A DNA stretch of 64,000 nucleotides from Clarkia xantiana subsp. parviflora (taxonomy: Eukaryota > Streptophyta > Magnoliopsida > Myrtales > Onagraceae), in the NCBI GenBank assembly GCA_036873135.1, contig JAPTYO010000007.1, forward strand, positions 8,290,763 to 8,354,762, read 5' to 3'. Positions 34,815-45,662 of the stretch are shown here, piece after piece. The notes under the pieces are model-generated. The model did not search any database, had not been told where the DNA came from, and was given only the letters and a program-made list of their open reading frames with translations. Position numbers and translations under genes: made by a program. How positions within the stretch are numbered: the stretch's first letter is position 1; each line of letters begins with the position of its first letter.

Positions 34815-37800
34815 GTGAGTGTAAGTCTTATGGTCTTGTCTTGTCATCTTTTTTCTTCTCATTTTATTATTGCTTTTTCTCCTTCACACACGGCTTCATT
34901 TAAACTTTAAAGATACCTTTTCCACTCGCCGTCTTTCTCGCGCGTGTTGCGACTTTCTCCCATTCTAACTACTTTTCCTACTTCATCTCGGTTAACGTGT
35001 CTTTTTAAGTACAAGCTTATGAGTTGAATATATCGACACACTTTTATATTTTAAATAATATTTTCTTGGGTATCTCGGCCTTGACCCGCTCTAGTTCTAT
35101 ACTTCTATTTATGGATATCAGTCTGGCCACCTCTGTCTTGACTATCTCTGGGTTAAATATAATGGAATTTACCATTTTTAATAGGAAGTAAAAAAAATCT
35201 TTAAAACAGCATCATCAGGACTAGAACCTGTGCGTTCTGTTACTATATTAATAATAAAACATATGTGTCTTAACCATCTGTCTTATAAATCCGAACTTGT
35301 GGTTAGGTATCGACACACTCTTATGCTTTTACACTCTCACAATTTTTTTAGCATATTTGCTACACACCCTAGGAGTGAGTAAAAATTGTTCTCATAGTAA
35401 GATCGATCCAGAACGTTTAAAACGATGGGTTGAAATTGTCATCCTCATCTCGAGTCAATAATTAAAATATGATCGTTAATATTGTTTGAAACAATCTCAG
35501 ATTCGATCCGGACCATAATAATAGTTTAGGACCAATCGGTCTTACCTTGTAACTAAAATTTCAGTAATTACCTTTGCATTGTAATATTTTAGTTATACAT
35601 CACGTCATGTGTTAATAATGGCGTAAAACATACGTCGCACAAAATACTTTTTATTTTTAGAAAAAAAAAAGGTTTTAATTTTTATAAGCAATCGACAATA
35701 TTTTGTCATCGTACGTTTTCTCTCATGTCTTGTCGCTCCTTAGCACCTATATTTATGCATGCCCCGTTGCCTTCCACCACACAGTGACCTTTCCATTGCA
35801 CTGGGGTTTTGTTTTTTAGATATTGTTTCGTATTGAAGAATTTTAGTAGGACGGAGCATACTAAAAATCTCGTTCCGAAAATTGTATCCGAGTCCTAAAT
35901 ATCTCGTTCCGAAATTGTATCCGAGTGCGTTTGAGATGAACTTTTACTTCCAATTAGGACTCGAGCAGGCACGAATCCAGAAAATATATTGAGAGGGGGC
36001 AAAATATAGATGAACTATTCTAAAAAAAAAAATCATATTATATTAATTGTTGTTTCGAGCCATTTATAATAGTTTAAACAGAAATTTATGATAAATTTAT
36101 CAATACCAATTAAAATAACAACAAAATTGTAGCGAATAATTAAACAAAGACTAACAACTATTTAATAAAAAATATTGATTACTGGTCTTGTATCAATTGA
36201 CTTAATAAAAAAATTACTAGATTTTTTTTGCCACTAATTACTAGTTAGAGTTTACTTTAGTTTACATTTTGTTCTTAAATTAATTAATAAATATAATATA
36301 AAACAATAACTAAAAGTTTAGCAGTAGCACTAGAGACTAATCGTCAATTCTCAATTCCATGTCAACAATCAAAAGCACCTCAGTAATTTATTTCTTTAAA
36401 AGTAAAATCTAGTTAGAGTTCTAATCTCAATTCAATTATTTTCTCTAATTAACATTCACAATCACTTAAACCTTTTATATACTTGTATTTCCCTAAATTG
36501 AATGTAGAAGTTAACTCAAGATCAATAAAAATGCACAATACATGAAGTACATTTTAGCGCCATTGTTGTAATTACCAAATCGGTGTCTTAAAAAACTCTT
36601 TTATAATTGATTCCGGTTGTGATTTCTAGCCAATTGAAAATCAATTGCGAGGTAGAAAAATGACAATTAGAGATTATGAGAATAAGAAAATCACCAATCT
36701 TTTCTTTGTAGATGAAAAACAGTAATTGTGATATATTATTTCTATAAATCTATTTTTCAAATCTAAAATTATCCACGACAATTTCCTTTTGTTTAGTGAA
36801 TTCTATCTCTATTTTTGTTAAATATTAACAACTTTAAAGACAAATCTGAATTAATAATTTTATTTTCTAAATAAAGAGTGAGCAAGATTGCAACTTTCCT
36901 ACTTCTAATGTGTCATTAGTTATTATTGGGTCCTTATCTTTAGTGTAGTTTAGTTGAATTCCAGGAGGGGCAATGGGCCCTCCTCGCCCCAACGTGGACT
37001 CGTGGGTGGACTCGAGCCCTAATAAATGTTTATACTTGAACTTGACTGCGTTCCTAAATTGAAAATACTAAGATTTATGTTCAATTTTAGGTGTAAATTC
37101 GGGTTGTCCTATCCCATCCCGAATTAGATAGTCCAGACCAAGTCGGAAATTTTTCAAATCTTTAACTTCGGGTTAGGACTAGGCAATAGTGAAAAATCCC
37201 AAAAACTAGGGATATAGATATTTTCCTAAAAAGTCCCGTCCATTTGTTCCGAACTCACCCCTGTAAATTTTAGTATCAGCAAGTAGATAATAAAATTTTG
37301 AAATTTAAAGTAATTAAATCATATGATCAAATGATATATATGCAGCTTAAATGGGAACTACAAACACATAAACATATTTATGAGTCCAATCATAGGAGAC
37401 AAACATGAAACATAGTTAATAGTCATGTCAAATATATATGGATTAATCGGTGCGTTTTGCAAAATTTAACATAAATGATGTAATATTATTAATTTATATT
37501 TTGTGTAGAAATTTATTTTAAATTAATTCATATTAAAATATTTATGCATTTATTATTGATTAATTTAGTATATTGTTATTGTATATATTTATGTTCTTTT
37601 TTTATGAAGAGATTTTTTTTTATTTTTTTTTATTTTTTTTTTTTAAAGTTGAGGAGTTGTCACGGGCGGGCAGCACCTGTGTGGCTGTGTCCTGTGCAAA
37701 CGGATGCCTCTTGTGGCTTGTGCAAACAACGCAGCCCAATAGCTGCTGCAAGCCTGCAACATCGGTTACTTTTTTTGTGTGTATTTTTTGGAAAGTAAAA

Positions 37801-39497
37801 AACATACAGTATATATATATACATAGTAAAAAATGCAAAAAAAATTAATTTATTAAAATATTTTTAAAAATTATAAAAATATACAATTTTAAAACTATTT
37901 AATTTTAATTTTTTGAACTTTGGGATTATATATTTAACTTATATATATATTTTGTATATATAATTATAAATTTTATTCGACATTTATATTTGTTTTTATA
38001 TAAAATTTGAGGTTATTATACAATAATAGTAGAACTTTAGGGTATTTTTAGTAATTTTAGAAAGTATATTTCTTCCATAATTAACGAAAAAATCGACGGA
38101 GCTAGCAAATTGCACATTAGCAAAAGTTTAGCTAGATTTGATACAAAAATAAGTCCGGCTAGCAAATTGCACTTTCAGAGAAAGTTTAGCTAGCAATTTG
38201 GTAATTAACCTTTTTACGACAACCTTTTAACTTTTATAATAATAATAATAACAATAATGTACTTATTAGTGAAACAATGAAACATAGTTATGCAAATATA
38301 GGTCCGGTCTTTTGGTATTATATATAATATTGACCAATTACAATTAATATGCATACAATGCTTAAATATGTAATCATTTATATATATTTTTCTTATTGAC
38401 TGACGCTCGTTAATTTCCTAAATCAGAAATGCAAATAGATGAAAAATAGTTCAATTTCTTACAGTTTCTACTTTTCTTAACAAATCATTTGAACCTATTG
38501 GAAAAAAACAATAATTTGTAGATAATTTTTAAGGGACTACTTATAAAAAGAATTAATAAAAAAAATTATACTCAATTACAAATTGTTGTATGAAGTTTGG
38601 CATTTTAAATTGACTACAAGAACATGGGTCTTCAAATATGTACCCTATATGGATTTAACAATAAATTGAAAAAAAAATTGAAATAAAATACACTCAATTA
38701 GACATCCACATAATTTTTAATGAGTAAACTAAGTCGTGCACTATCAGCAAGCCACTTTAGCAATATTAATATAACCAATATTTAGTAGAAGAAGAGACTC
38801 TACAACGAGACGTTTCAATCTCCAATTCACTAGAAATTATTTTGTGCACACCAAAACTCATAGTATTTCTACGAGTTTAATTCATCACTATTATCATAAT
38901 TTGGTATAGCCATCATGTAGCAAGCTGTATTTAACGGATTCAAATCACCAACTTGATCGTGTCTCACCGTTAAGATCTTAACATGTGTACTTAGATTGAA
39001 TTTTCTGTCACAAATCCCAATGAATTAAAAAAAACAAAAATTAATTATACAAAGTATACGTGTCAAGATTTTAACGGTGAGACACGATCGAAGACAGAAA
39101 TAGTGGAGCAAGTGATCTAGAACCGTATTTGACCCCCTAATAAAATAAAAGTCTCTAGAAATTCGAACAAGAAATGACCAAAGTGCCAGAAATTACCCAA
39201 CAGAACCACCAGAAAGAAAGCAGAGACCTAGTAGAACACAAATTTTAAAAGCAACCAAGTAAAAACACATCAGACAGGGATCCACAAGGATAATAACCTG
39301 CTGCAATTCAACCAATCTTAACATAGCTGGAAAGAAATGTAGCCAATGTACGTAAATAACACTAACCCCAATTGGCCCAATACCAAAGTTTTCAGTGAAA
39401 TAATTAATAACAAAGCTGTAATTGCGAGCAAATCAAGTTTCACAGCAAGACAAGCAATGAAGGAGGAGCCTGGTTTGCACATCATTTAGTGAGGCCC
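34815..39497. other. AT-rich gene-free DNA downstream of NTF2
   Basis: No recognisable gene. A short GC-richer patch at 37650-37770 with an open frame flanked by T tracts has no family match. Fragments resembling worn hAT-like GGTTCC or CCCGAATT motifs occur near 35380-35540 and 37090-37260 but have no readable ends. A small inverted repeat lies at 38955-39089. The end near 39498 is presumably NTF2 3' UTR. Confidence 0.55.
38955..39089. repeat. Small inverted repeat, stem-loop
   Basis: Arms 38955-38990 (starting GATCGTGTCTCACCGTTAA) and 39054-39089 are complementary at about 31 of 36 positions around a 63-base loop. It looks like the core of an old miniature inverted-repeat element. Confidence 0.7.
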
Positions 39498-41020
39498 TCA
39501 TGCATAGTTCAACCGGAAAATGTCGTTCAGCACATAGAAGCTTCCCTGTGGTGTTGGCATCAAATGGAACATCTGACAGCAGAAGTTGGAAGAGTGTACA
39601 TAAAGGATCAACCAATTATGAGAACCAACTCTTGAAATAACTTACGAAAACCAGGCATGATGCAACTTATTAACAATGCTAAAGCAGAATAAGAGATAAA
39701 TGTGTCAATTAGCTGCTTGGATTAGCGAATGAAAGAAAAACAAATGAAGTTGGAATATTGCTGGATGCAGCGAGGCGCAACAACAACCATGTATAATTTA
39801 GCTGATTTGGTATGACAAAACAAAATGACTTGAATTGTGCAGCCCATAACAAAAGGTAACTCTGATTCATTTGATATTGTAGGAACAAAATGATACCAGA
39901 AAGACTTCTCAATTCAAGAGATGGTTTGTCATTGCATAGCTCACAAGATTAAAGCAACACCAAGTCCTGCTAATATCCATCTAACGGTGTTATGATTCCA
40001 AGGGGAGAATGTTATAAGAACAATGAAGGTGCTCTCTCATCTCATATACCTAGTTAGCAAGGCCAATCAAATTCCAATGAATCAGGCCCTGATTATCATA
40101 AAATCTGAAACCGTATACATGAGAAATTGATCCCCTAATGAAATTCATACTTTATAATCAAGAGTAGAACCTAAACAGCTGATGGTTCAATTCGCGCAGA
40201 ATTACGAAAAACTAAGCAGTCCAGAACAATCATGCAACTCCACAGAACATAAAAGCCAACTAGACACGTCCATGGCAACTTTTGACCAAAAAGATTAAGC
40301 TTGATTTCTAAATGAGAGCAGATGTGCCAATCCATGATTGCTATGAAGTACATCATCAAGGTTGAATTGAAATGCGAAAGAACGCATTGGTAAAAAAAAA
40401 GACATCTTAGATCCGAACAAACACAAAGAGCATCTAAAATTAACCATGGCTCTAAGTTTAGATAGGCAGCTCAATGCGCCGCCCTAATGTATTAACAAGC
40501 AGATCAGAGTGTTTGCAAATGCAGAACTTGTGATAGACAGATATGCATGATATCGATTCAGCTCACTTAGATCAAGCACGAATTAAATAGTGCAAATCAT
40601 GGCAAAAAAAAAAAAAAAAAATTGAATAGAGCAAATCATCAACCATCAAACTCGATCCGATCAAAGAATTTAAGCTGTAGAGATCGCAAGAGACGGATGT
40701 AAAGTCAGAAAATGGACACGCACCTGACTGAACTTGAGAGCGTGCTGTTCACCGGCGAGCTGAAGAGTACCGCTGACGAAGACGAGCATGCCACCAGCTG
40801 GGCCGGAAGGCTGGCAATCGACGGTGGCGATGTTATGCTTACACTGCTGGAACGGCAGGCTGGTCAACTTGGCGACGATGCTCTGAGAACCTTGGATCTT
40901 CTGACCTTCGAAGCTCAACATGGAAGCTTCCTGGTACAGATTCCCTAGACCTGCACGATTGGCATCGAAAGTCGTGTAGTAGTGCTCGACAAACGCCTTT
41001 GCCACTGCGTCTGGATCCAT
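39498..41020 (-). CDS. NTF2: Nuclear transport factor 2
   Basis: Two coding exons (minus), 41020-40724 and 39572-39498, encode 123 aa, exactly the size of plant NTF2. The sequence starts MDPDAVAKAFVEHYYTTFD and has SMLSFEGQKIQGSQ, LPFQQCKHNIATVDCQP and the end YVLNDIFRLNYA. In the family, NTF2 is a small homodimer that binds RanGDP and FG nucleoporins and returns Ran to the nucleus. An in-frame ATG 31 codons upstream (41113) exists, but MDPDAVA is the conserved start, so 41020 is preferred. The single 1,151-bp intron splits the protein after KFSQ. Diverges head-to-head from the RAMP4-like gene, with 1.6 kb between start codons. Confidence 0.96.
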
Positions 41021-42400
41021 GAGCGCCGCCGCCACCTGATCGTTGCTTTTAGGGCTAGCAGAAAATTCACCGGAGCTTTTCAAGAGGATAGATACGATCG
41101 ATATACGAGACACGCAAATGACTATATATCGCCATCAAGTGAAAATATCGTGAGAAATTACCATTGACATTCCCGCGTTGCGTCCATCCAACGCCTTTGC
41201 ACTGCAGTCTAATTTTAAATGATTTTCTTTTTTGTAATCATTTTATTTTGATCCACTATGATTTGTTGTTGATAACTTTTTTTAACAATAATACACGTAG
41301 ATTAAGATATATAATATTGGTTATTTGAAAGATCTTTGCATCATCTTTAACATGATTTTTTTTTTCATAAAACAAAATATCACATAAAAATTTATAACTC
41401 TTAATATTTAAAAATATATAATATTGTTATATCGTAAATAAATATAATTAACCGTGGATGAAAAAAAAATATAATTGTATAGATATATTAAAATTATTTC
41501 ATGATATAACTTTTTTTTGTAAAGTATTTTAAAATATATAATTGCAATTATATCACTTAGTATAATAATCACGTTTATAATACAAGTTATATCACGTAGT
41601 ATAATTAATCACGTTTAATTTGTATCATTTTCTTCCCCTAATTCATTTTTGAATTGTATTGCCATTATAATAGAACACGCTACCATTTTTTTTCACTTTG
41701 CATCCTCGCATAAAATATGTTTTTCATAACATGATGGGAATGAATAAAATCGCTAGTGAATGAAAAATGTGGCGTAACTGCTCAAATTGTTTTGTTCTAT
41801 AAACATATCGGTACACATTTAATTTAAATGTTAATACTAGTTCCATTTTTTCATGTTGTATCGTCACGTGAAGTGCATTTCCATTGAGGCATGAATAAAA
41901 TAGCTACCTCATAAGAACTACCTCATAAGAACGTGACATATCTTCTATAAAAAAAAAACTTACACCTCTTGTTTATTTTTTTCCCACATAATAACTTAGG
42001 TGTTAACTCTAAAAATAATATTTTTTTTAAAGAAAAGTCTAATTTTAATATTTTATTTATATTCTTAGAAATTGTATATAAAATTTGTTTGAATAAATTT
42101 ATTTTGAAATTTATTTTCCATTTTAAATAGTTTTATCTATTTATTAATAAAAAGTAAAACTTTATTACATAATAACTTCATAAATTTTACAATTTGTGAT
42201 ATGTTGAAAGAAATTAATGATCTATATAACTTCCCTAACAAATAATGTGACTAGTAATTTATGACCAAATAATGGATGGCTATTATGGTACAAATTCCAC
42301 GAAATTTTATCTTCATCTAAAAACAAATTTAATTAGAAAAACGGTTATACTTTACAGTTTGCAATTTTTCTCCACAAATTAATCTTAAACCAAGCAGCTT
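41021..42400. other. NTF2/RAMP4 divergent intergenic region
   Basis: The first 150 bp is the NTF2 leader and promoter side. The remainder is AT-rich with homopolymer A/T runs. No gene or bounded transposon was recognised; bZIP-type sites near its right end are listed separately. Confidence 0.55.
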
Positions 42401-42403
42401 CAG

Positions 42404-42455
42404 CCACGTGGATAGGAAACTGTTTTGGTCCAATGAGATGGAGGGTGTGACGTCA
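42404..42455 (+). promoter_or_regulatory. Palindromic bZIP sites upstream of RAMP4
   Basis: A palindromic G-box CCACGTGG (42404-42411), a CCAAT box (42430-42434) and the palindrome TGACGTCA (42448-42455) cluster within 52 bp, 170-220 bp upstream of the RAMP4 start. CCAAT plus ACGT-core bZIP sites is the arrangement used by plant unfolded-protein-response promoters (bZIP28/bZIP60). The exact ERSE spacing is not present. Confidence 0.55.
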
Positions 42456-42625
42456 GATGTATCTAGCTAGTTCACAAGACATATATAAAAATAAATTTGG
42501 CCGCCAAATGGATACAAACACCTGCCGCGAAATCGGGTTCAGGCGAGGAAATCGGATCGACGTCTCCTACTGCGGCGATTCTGCATTCTCCGTCATTCAT
42601 CTCTGTCGGATCTCGCCGCGTAATA

Positions 42626-44065
42626 ATGGTATTCTTCCGCCTCATGCCGGAGTTTGTCTCCGCCGAACTGTTATTATTTTGGTATTGTTGTTTCCAGATT
42701 GACAATCGATGGAGAGTTGTTCATGATCTGTGGATGCATTAGATTTTCAGCTCTGATTCATGCGGTATTGCTGTCGAATTTGATTTAGTAATTGATTTGG
42801 TACGCGGTTACAATTAGGTGGTGTGTGTTGAAACTTTAGCCAAATTCGTTTGTTTCTTCATGATCTTTGCATGCATTAGATTTTTAGCTCTGATTCACTA
42901 TTTGTTGCGCTGTTGTCTATTTTAATTTAGGAATCGAATTGGATAGCAGGTCAAAATTAGACAGTGTGCTGAAAATCCAGCCAAGTGAAGCATGCAATTG
43001 TTGCACTTGCATCCTTTGATTCTTTTCATTGTTTCATAGCTTCTCTGGATATTGTCAGTACATTTGAGTATATTTTGGCCTCAAATGCATGTGAAGTTGA
43101 TCGTAGTCCAGGCAATGTAATGTATACAACAATAACCGGTGCTTGTAAATTCATCCATATTTCTGTATGCATCTGAGTTTCAGGGTCATTCTTAAATTGA
43201 TGAATTTTGGTGCATTCCATTTAGTGAAACTCTTTTAATTAATTGTGAATTGCATGATTATATTGCTGGATTTTGGTTATACCTATATAACAGAGATCTT
43301 GTGGGCATGAGTTGTGCTATTAATGGACAATTCCGATTTGTTTACTCATAGTCTGGAGAGGGTCAGCTAGTTTGAACCTAGATAAAGTTATTCCCAATGG
43401 TTTAAGGAGCACTTTCAGGCCAATGCTCTTTGAAAATAAACCCAAACATCTAATGAATTACATACCTTGTCCACCTTGAATGTTCATCTCCATTGCATAA
43501 GAGTTTAAGGCAGGTAACCGAAGTTGCTGCTAATCTCTTTCCTAGATTTTTGAATGTAGTTTTAGAGAGCATTGATATGAAATTTCTTATTAACCCCTCG
43601 TAAATAGTATTGTCTTTACTAAGTTGAGATTAGTGGACCCTCTCCAGAAATATAACTATGCAATTCACCAAATGAACTGGACTGAATCAAGTAGAATAGG
43701 TTTTGAAGATTGTTTAACTCATTCAAGAGCAAATTTTTCTACTGCAGACAACATCGAGGCGTTTCGCAGATAGGAAAATCTACAAGTTTGAGAAGAACAT
43801 CACAAGGAGAGGAGCCGTACACGAAACAACCACCAAGAAGGGGAAGGACTATCCAGTTGGCCCGGTGCTTCCAGGGTTCTTCGTCTTTGTGGTCATCGGT
43901 TCATGTGATTATTTCTGATCCACATTTTTCTTCTTACTAGCCTTTCAATAAAACACTATGGTCTCTCTGAGTTGCAACATTCCATTAATGGATGATCATT
44001 CGTTTTGTGTTTCTACAGCTCTGTTCCAGATAATCAGGACAGCGACAAGCGGAGGCATGGCGTAA
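42626..44065 (+). CDS. RAMP4/SERP-type ER membrane protein
   Basis: Coding exons are 42626-42628 (only the start codon), 43748-43904 and 44019-44065, giving 68 aa, the exact size of plant homologues. The sequence begins MTTSRRFADRKIYKFEKNIT, contains ETTTKKGKDYPVGPVLPGFF and ends RTATSGGMA. Residues about 38-58 form a single C-terminal membrane anchor. In the family, RAMP4/SERP1 is a tail-anchored ER protein at the Sec61 translocon that stabilises new membrane proteins during ER stress. The first intron (42629-43747) follows the ATG directly, so no single open frame shows this gene. Compared with other plant copies, lysines near the N-terminus are changed (SRRFADRKIYKF). The upstream region carries bZIP-type sites. 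Confidence 0.93.
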
Positions 44066-44420
44066 AAGGAAGCTGAGTTTGGTAGAGACTGACTGCTAAT
44101 GGCACCATCCTTACAAAATGTGATATCAACCCTGTTATGTAGAATATATCAGTGTGTTATGGACATGTTTTTTGAACCTAATCAATAAACGTGACTCCTT
44201 TTGTTGCATGCTTTCTTATCATTTTTCATTTGGTTACATATCATACAAATAGAGCTCTAACAAAAGGCAAATTTTGTCTTTTGAAATAGAATGGTTGGTA
44301 ATTGTAATTTGCACAAATATCAATTATGGCTAAATATGAACGATTAAGACAGCTAAATATTGAATGATTAAGACACGAGATTTATTTATAATCATAATCA
44401 GCGGCTAAATTTAGCCGATT
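44066..44420. other. RAMP4 3' flank
   Basis: Likely 3' UTR to about 44200, then AT-rich DNA with three variants of GATTAAGACA near 44343, 44368 and 44418. No gene is seen. Confidence 0.5.
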
Positions 44421-44437
44421 AAGACACCTAGTGACAA

Positions 44438-44994
44438 CCCAATGTTGGTTGGACTAACTGGTAAAGTGAGTTGTGTTTTCGTGGGCGACCTGAGGTCGAA
44501 ACCCGCTTTAACGTTCCCGGTCCGATATTGCGAAAGCAATGTTTTTTTAGGTGAAAAGCGGGCGTAAAGCCATTTATTTAACTAATGCTACGAGGCACTG
44601 AACAAAGTCGGGGTATGGTGACCCCAATTACATCTCCCAAAAAAATCGAAGATAGATCATAAGGAACAGAAACATAAGAGTGTAAGCCCGGTGGCAAACT
44701 GAAAGCCATATTTGCTAACTTGTCCGCGCAACGATTGCCTTCGCGATATGTGTGCACTACAAGAACCTGCCAGGATCGATCTATAAATTGTTTGATGTTT
44801 GCAATGAGTCCTCTGTGTCGACCACCAGCAAGGGATACATCACCACGAATGTATTTCACGACGATCTCTGAATCAACCTCCAACAGTATCCTAAAAACCA
44901 TGCCTTCTGCAAGCCAATAAAGACACCCCATAATTCAGCACATACCGATGTGGTATTTCCAATGTTAAGCGAAAGCAATGTTAATATATAAAAA
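44438..44994 (+). mobile_element. SINE with a nested LINE fragment
   Basis: The outer element is flanked by the 17-bp duplication AAGACACCTAGTGACAA (44421-44437 and 44995-45011). Its head has a Pol III A box (TGGACTAACTGG, about 44453) and B box (AGGTCGAAACCC), and it ends TATATAAAAAA. This is a tRNA-derived SINE of about 118 bp once the internal insertion and its duplicated target are set aside. The insertion is a LINE fragment with its own target duplication (see 44544-44968). Confidence 0.72.
44544..44968 (-). pseudogene. LINE fragment with RNase H domain, nested in SINE
   Basis: Minus-strand open frame 44931-44578 reads LLEVDSEIVVKYIRG, then VVHTYREGNRCADKLANMAF, which is the RVT_3-type RNase H found at the 3' end of plant LINE reverse transcriptases. 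The T run at 44542-44548 is the poly(A) tail of the minus-strand insertion. It is flanked by GCGAAAGCAATGTT (44530-44543 and 44969-44982), a 14-bp target duplication. The insert is a strongly 5'-truncated LINE; RT and endonuclease are absent. Confidence 0.75.
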
Positions 44995-45027
44995 AAGACA
45001 CCTAGTGACAATTTTTTGTGTCAGAAT

Positions 45028-45106
45028 TGATGAGGGTTAGATTTGAACTCACACCCTTTCGGACCAGAACTTTAATCTGACGCCTTAGACCAACTCGGTC
45101 TCTACA
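45028..45106 (-). repeat. Degenerate tRNA-Leu-like sequence
   Basis: On the minus strand the order is D-arm (CCGAGTTGGTCTAAGGCG), anticodon arm (CAGATTAAAGTTCTG), a short variable arm and T-arm (GAGTTCAAATC), matching the layout of plant tRNA-Leu. The anticodon position reads AAA, the acceptor stem pairs at only about five of seven positions, and the T-stem is weak. It is a pseudogene or the head of another tRNA-derived SINE. Confidence 0.6.
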
Positions 45107-45253
45107 TTTCCCTTAAATGGGCTGGGTTTTTCTTTTAGTTGGACTAATTCGTAAACAATATTATGTTCATTCCGAGTGTTTTTAAGTTGGGCTTTCTCGA
45201 TTGTCTAGTACATACGTAATCAATATATGCTTATAAATGAGCCTGACGAAAAA

Positions 45254-45292
<39 letters not shown>

Positions 45293-45334
45293 TAGGCTGC
45301 TAGTAATAGCTGATCTCCAAGTCACGTGCATGCG

Positions 45335-45651
45335 TGTGAAGTTTGGAGAAAACCAGTGAAGAAATGAGAGAATCACCGTAGGGAATGCAAAGAGATTATT
45401 AGGGCTCACTTGGGTTATTGCTTCATCTGCTCCCATCCCCCTAAATATATATAAAACCCTAACAACACTAATACAAGATTACACCGCAATCTTTATATTG
45501 TGTCAAATATGATCCTTAAACTTAATCAGCAACTTAACAGATTGCCAAAACACAAGCCCAATACAAAATGGGTCAAACCAATTACACAAGCCCAATACTT
45601 ATACACAGGGAAGGCTTAATATTGGGCCAAGTCTAATATTGGGCTTTAACA
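45335..45651 (-). repeat. 3' LTR of the Copia element
   Basis: 317 bp. In element orientation it starts TGTTAAAGCCC and ends AACTTCACA. Confidence 0.95.
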
Positions 45652-45662
45652 CTCCCCCTCAA
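45652..45662 (-). other. Polypurine tract of the Copia element
   Basis: On the minus strand TTGAGGGGGAG directly precedes the 3' LTR. The tract overlaps the end of the coding frame, whose stop is at 45661-45659. Confidence 0.8.

Noticed and set aside
37544..37848. Cys-rich short open frames near T tracts
   Set aside because: No signal-peptide plus conserved cysteine pattern that I recognise, and flanked by low-complexity DNA.
40670..41113. N-terminally extended NTF2 from the ATG at 41113
   Set aside because: The extra 31 residues are not part of the conserved family; MDPDAVAKAF is the usual start and gives exactly 123 aa.
43710..43940. Plus-strand frame of 76 codons
   Set aside because: Wrong-frame shadow of RAMP4 exon 2; the spliced frame gives a full-length RAMP4.
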